A DNA stretch of 64,000 bases from Anastatus disparis (lineage: Eukaryota; Arthropoda; Insecta; Hymenoptera; Eupelmidae). This document shows, piece after piece, positions 59,101-64,000 of the stretch. The stretch covers positions 16,634,001-16,698,000 of the forward strand of contig JAFFSR010000220.1 in assembly GCA_017163975.1 (NCBI GenBank). Reading direction: 5' to 3'. The notes beneath the pieces were generated by a model. That model did not search any database and was not told the DNA's origin. It saw nothing but the letters and a program-made list of their open reading frames with translations. Numbering within the stretch: position 1 is the stretch's first letter; every line of letters begins with the position of its first letter. Position numbers and translations under genes: made by a program.

Positions 59101-60170
59101 TTCACGATCGACTACTCAGACAGCGGTTTTTCCTTTTTTTTTTCCTTTTTCCTTCTTCGTGGTCCAGTGACCCGCAACGTGAAAATTTCGCTCTCTTTCC
59201 ATCATCATTAGCACGAGAGAAACTTTCAAGATCTTTTAAAACCGAACTTACCCCAGCCTATACGTTCCGAACGGATTTTCTCTCTTCGACTTAACATTTT
59301 TTTTTCTTTTTTTTTTTAATTTCTTTCATTCTCTCCATTCCATTCACTTCAAGTTTTTCACATCTCACTCTCTGCTTGCTATTATTTTTTTTTTCTTCCA
59401 TTTCCGTTCATCCTTTCATAAGTTATTCGACGAGCTTGAATCCAAGGATAGCGAGAATATGTATATATACTTATATTATTCGTTACATTATATACGCACA
59501 CTTATATCCGACAAAATTTTTTTTTTCTCGTTTTCGTTTTCTTTTATACATTGAACCTTTATATTTTTTTCCTGTTTTTTTTTTCGTTGCGGCATAAGTT
59601 ACATATACGTACAATATTTTTTTTTTTCAGTTATGATGTAGAAATGCAGTAAAATTTGCCTCTTAAATCTTACACGTGTACGTGGAGGGAACGTCGTTAA
59701 TATTATATGTTTAATACGCGGAATGTTTTTTTCTTCTCTTCTTTTTTTTATCTTTCTTTCTATTTTCCAGTAAAAAGTAGTCGCGTGCATTATTTATTTT
59801 TTTCTTTGCTTGCACTTTTTGTGTGCTTTTTTTTGCACGAAAATTTTTTAATTTATATATTATTTTGATTTATATTGTTAGGTACAAAACAATGTACGAT
59901 GCATTAAATTTTCCTTCTCTTTTTTTTCTTTTCTAAGCAATTTGTTTGGATTTATTAAGCGAAACATTTTATTACGAGTATTTTAAGTTTTATGCTATCT
60001 TTTGTCTTTATTACCGAAGATCCTTTTTTCTTTATTATAAATATTCAAAATAGTACCTCGCGTTTAATTTTTAAAATGACTTTGATAATGTCATGGAATT
60101 AAGAATTGTTAAAACGAATTATTAATTACTTTTAATTACAAACAACGGATAATAATATGTAAGACTATGA
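56167..60170. other. CLUAP1 3' UTR, then gene-poor stretch
   Basis: The 3' UTR probably ends by about 56480. A (TA)n-type run lies at 57287-57303. From about 58280 to 60000 the + strand is strongly pyrimidine-rich with many T and CT runs. Open frames there are short and lack domains. Confidence 0.55.
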
Positions 60171-60357
60171 GCCGGTCTGTGGCACAATCTGTAGAGCATT
60201 GGATTCGTAATCTCGAGGTTTCGAGTTCGAATCCCGCTCTCGGCCGAATATCGTGCAAGCACCACTGTACGTTACATGTGCTTTGTTCACAGACACACTT
60301 ACGAGCTCTGTCGCTGATTAGCATTTTTAAAAAATAGCATAAATATAGCGACGTTCA
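60171..60357 (+). mobile_element. tRNA-derived SINE, copy 10 (variant subfamily)
   Basis: Complete copy with head GCCGGTCTGTGGC, B box GAGTTCGAATCC and middle TTACGAGCTCTGTCGCTGA, shared with copy 6, ending AGCGACGTTCAAAA. Confidence 0.92.
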
Positions 60358-61339
60358 AAAAGATAAAAAAAAAGAATATACATTTATTAACCTTTTCACT
60401 TTTTTTTATTTTTAGTTTAGAAAAATATGTATTAAAAACTTTCACAAAGCTCTTTTTTTTCCTACAGATCGTCATTTCCTTTTATTTTTTAATTTAACAT
60501 TGCAATTTAATTGTGCTATTTAAAAATTTTATTAAACGTGCTAGGAGTTGCTTCTTTGTGCATATATAAGCTTACTTGCATTTTTAATCGAACGTGCAGA
60601 CTTGTAAAATGAGTCTTTGTTTTTTTTCGTGTTTAAATAAAATACTTTTTTTTATTTCAATTTCTTTTTTCTTTTTCATTACGTTGTACTGAAAATTTCC
60701 TCTCTATTAACATTCTTACAGCGCAAATCGCATTTAATCAATATTAGCATTTAAATTTTAAATAAAAGGCGTTAGGTTTTAAAGAGAAATTTTTGCAAGA
60801 GAAAAAAATTTTAAATGCTATTCCATGTCTTCATATTTCAATTGATATTTATTGGCAAGTTGAAAATAGCAATGAAATAGTGCACGAATTAAAATTTTAA
60901 AACACTATTGATAAAATGTAAATTCGCTAGAAAAAAAATTACCACCGTTTAAGTCGATACAATATAATCCAAATAAAATTTCTTTCTCTAAAAAATGTTA
61001 AAAAAAAAAATTTGTTACAATATTAAAAATCAATGAAAAAATGTAAAACTTATAGATAGATAGATAGAAGTAAAACTTGCCAGAAAAATATTACTAATTA
61101 TTTTACTCATCGTAACTCCAAATCGACTTTTAAAGTTTCTTAAATTTTTGAAACTCCATAAAAATCTGCGTTACCCCAGTGCATCAAAATTTCCCTAGTC
61201 TTAAGAAATATCACGCGTAATTATAAAAGTAAGTTCTAGCTAATATCGGTTTGCCGGTAAAATTATCAACAAGCAAACTCACGTCGCTAGCAACAACATT
61301 ATCCATAATAATTTCAAAATTATCAGCCCTAACTTTCTG
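60358..61339. other. 3' flank of the GT92 gene
   Basis: AT-rich, with a short (TAGA)n run near 61055. It lies downstream of the minus-strand glycosyltransferase gene and probably contains its 3' UTR. Confidence 0.5.
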
Positions 61340-63497
61340 CTACCTCGTTTTATCCTTAATCTTATTATCCTCATCATTTACCTTGTTGACATTGTCAAAG
61401 GGTATCGGCTCTAAATCAGGCATACCAGGACATATCCTCAACAATTCTTGCCACGTCGATTCTACTTGCTCGGCTAATTTGTCTAAATATTTATAAGCGG
61501 TACGATCGACTATTGATGCCGTTTTTATACAATCGTCGCCGCCGAATTCACAGACGCGATAGTGATGTAATATCGCCGCGTCGGCCGGTACGTTAACCGT
61601 ACCGTGACCAGGTACAAATTCCCATACAAAATGATTGCCAGTCTCAACAACGTCGCGCGGACGACAGACGTACTTGCTGCGCTGTTTGTGCGGATGTAAT
61701 TTTGAGCGACGACGGGTTTTGCGCAATGTTATTAAGCCTGCCTCCGTTGCACGACGGGACGTCGTTACGTATGGATCGTCTGGCCATTGCAAATAAAAGA
61801 ATGCGTTTTGAAACGAATAGGCGCCGGTTGTTTTTGAATTTATGCGTGTGCCCATCCATCTGAAAATTAAAAATTCATTAAGGATATTACGTTTAGTTTT
61901 GTTTTAAACTAATTTACTTTTTTTCTACTTTTATTGATTTTTGTACAATAAATTTTTAAGGATTTAATTACCAACAGATAAAAATAAGGAAAAAGTTTTA
62001 ACGACGTAAATGAAAGTCGTTTTGAAAAATATTTTAATTAAACTTTAAGTCCTCCATAGTTATTTATTCAACAATAAAATGTAATAGCAATATAAAAGGA
62101 ATTAATAAGTCACTTCAGATAATTAAATTTAAAACAAAGACTATTTCCAATATAATCAGAAACTTTTTTTAAAAAAATAATTTAATTAAACTTTAGTAAT
62201 AAACTTTGAGAAGACTTCGATAATTAGAGTCGTATCTAGTCAGGATCTTCTTAAGAAAGGATAAAATATTTTTCCTCTTAAATAATTTTAATAAAAAATT
62301 TTTTAATATTTAAGAAAAAATACCTGTAATTTATCATTACTACTATTACCAAGCTAAAGACAAAAGCTATTTTTCCGATGAAAACCCATATTAAAATTTT
62401 TAATTTCTATAATTTTATTCTCTTAAATTGGTCATTGACCTCATAATTTTAAAGCTTTCTATGAAAAGGTGATACTTTTTCTTGATATTTTTTTCCTAAA
62501 TTTTCTATATTTTTATTAAATGTCGCGGAAGCCACCTTAATTAAGTTGAGAAGTTGGAAAACTGCACAACTTATTGACATAAAAGATAGTAATCTTAATT
62601 AAAAGAGTTTCGAACGTATTATAGCAAACTATATAAATGTAAATGATATGCAAACGTTAAACTAAAGAATATATATGTATAGATTCTCAAGTAAACTCAT
62701 ACTTATTATATAGTAGAAATTTAGAATTTGTGTTAACTTTTATTATAAAAAAAAAGTTTCAAAGCACATTGACAGTATTTATACTTATTTTCAATAATTT
62801 TTAATGCTTTATTATAACAAATAATTTACGAAACCTACTTTAGTAGACTTAAAATTACACAAGTTTATATTCCAAGTTCTATTTTAAATATCTTAATCCC
62901 ATTCAAAAACTGACACTCGAAAAATTGTTACCTATTTCGAAAGAAAAAATTAACAAAAAAAAGCACTACATATAACATAGTCCAAAAGTCACCTAATTAT
63001 CGGTGCGAAACTTTTTTCCTCTTCTCTCTCTTATCCACCACACACGTGAACAAAGAAAGTACATAAAAGAAAAGAGCGTGGTGGTTGACTGAAGAAAACA
63101 ACGAAAAAAAAAACCAACGAAAAGAATGTAAAAAAAAAACAGCCTTAAACAAAAAAAAAAAGAATGTAGTATGCCTACATACACACCTTATAAGATCGAG
63201 TATAGTGTCCTCATGTCTAGGTATGATGAACTCGTCGAGGTCGAGTAGCGCCAAGTACTCGTAGCCATACATAGAACGATAGAGACAGTCATTGAGTGCA
63301 GCGAAGAGGCCTTCAGTGCGTATCTCACGTTGTGATATCATGTCCAGATGATGCCAAGGTAACAACGTCACTAGACCCTTACTTTCATAATACTTAAGAG
63401 CACAACCAGCCTCGCTACCTAACGTATCGTTATATAATGTCACGTGACTTGCGCCTAAGATCTTATGTAATTCGATGAATTCTATTAATTGTAATAC
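61340..63497 (-). CDS. glycosyltransferase family 92 (DUF23), C-terminal exons; partial
   Basis: Two exons on the minus strand: 63497-63187 and 61859-61340. The donor AAG/GTGTGT and acceptor TTTTCAG/A join in phase 2, so the protein reads DLIR-WMGTRINSK without a gap. The first exon shows the GT92 core: FIELHKILGASHVTLYND, GLVTLLPWHH, ALNDCLYR and LALLDLDEFIIP, whose Asp-Leu-Asp is the DxD-like metal and sugar-nucleotide motif. The second gives AYSFQNAFFY and AAILHHYRVCE, also typical, and a Lys/Asp-rich end. GT92 enzymes are Golgi type II membrane proteins; the C. elegans member galactosylates core fucose, but the acceptor here is unknown. The start and upstream exons lie beyond the right edge of the window. 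Confidence 0.92.
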
Positions 63498-64000
63498 CTG
63501 AAAAAAAAACATAATAAATTTATTCAAAATTATATCGTTTAATATATGGGTGACAAGTTTAAAACATTAGTTGAATATATGACTTAAGGTTTAGCTGAGT
63601 AATTGAATGGCTTAAATCATCACTCAACATATCAAAAGTAGTAAAAACATTTTATTTTATTTTCTAATCAGAAGAAATATTCCATTAATAAATTAATACT
63701 ACATCATCTATTTCGAAAAAAAATTTATTAATATATTAAAGTAATTTGTAATTAAATAATTAAATTAATTAAATAATTATGAATTCCGTCTCTTTGATAA
63801 TCTTAAAACAGCTTTTACTCGTCTATTCAGACTTAATGTCAATGTTATATTAATATGAAAACCTTAATAAGGTCAATATTTTAAAAAAGGCTATAGAAAC
63901 AGAAAAAAAAAGTTTTTATACCATCGCAAAGTCTTTTTAAATATGTAACTGCCTCTTCGTTATTTTATTTCTTTAGACGTTGAATAGAGCGTCTGAATTA
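63498..64000. other. upstream intron of the GT92 gene
   Basis: Begins at the acceptor GTTTTTTTTTCAG on the minus strand. No further exon is recognisable before the edge. Confidence 0.6.

Noticed and set aside
3741..60260. tRNA genes suggested by A and B boxes at ten places
   Set aside because: All share the same non-tRNA middle and tail, have no matching acceptor stem and are scattered with decay; they are SINE heads.
62997..63186. Extension of the GT92 exon past CVCRHTTFFFF
   Set aside because: Read-through into the intron. The GTGTGT donor at 63186 joins in phase to a matching acceptor at 61860.

Overview
The window is AT-rich, intron-bearing animal nuclear DNA. Short introns with GT..AG borders, TATA/TCAGT-type arthropod core promoters, a Jockey-clade retrotransposon, GGTTAGG-type motifs and dense small inverted-repeat elements all suggest an insect, most likely a hymenopteran. 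The species cannot be fixed from sequence alone. No bacterial, CRISPR or rRNA locus is present, and every tRNA-like match is a SINE head.

Layout. 1-1446: (TG)n microsatellite and a ~163-bp satellite. 1458-4482: a fossil reverse-transcriptase fragment, small foldback elements, and a tRNA-derived SINE split by a 555-bp foldback element. 4845-11050: a tandem duplication carrying two small secreted-protein genes (A and B, two exons each, + strand). 10933-36659: gene-poor DNA with SINEs, foldback elements and a full-length 5.6-kb Jockey-type retrotransposon (19284-24868, minus strand, both ORFs open, 13-bp target duplication) inserted in an older SINE. 36660-40692: a second tandem pair (C and D, minus strand, four exons each), secreted proteins resembling the DUF1091/MD-2-like family, separated by a 5S-rRNA-derived SINE. 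41067-51488: gene-poor. 51489-56166: a compact head-to-tail pair, mitochondrial peptidyl-tRNA hydrolase ICT1/mRpL58 and the intraflagellar-transport protein CLUAP1/IFT38. 61340-63497: the last two coding exons of a glycosyltransferase family 92 gene (minus strand) that continues past the right edge.

How it fits together. ICT1 and CLUAP1 are neighbours but unrelated in role: the first has a DRE plus initiator promoter typical of housekeeping genes, the second a palindromic X-box for RFX factors about 100 bp before its ATG, as expected for a ciliary gene. The A/B and C/D pairs are local duplications that kept their TATA-initiator promoters. Much of the remaining recognisable structure is repeats: ten copies of one tRNA-SINE family, one 5S-SINE, and about ten foldback elements. 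Four of the foldbacks share CCCT..AGGG ends and 2-bp target duplications. No transposase gene is visible for any of them.
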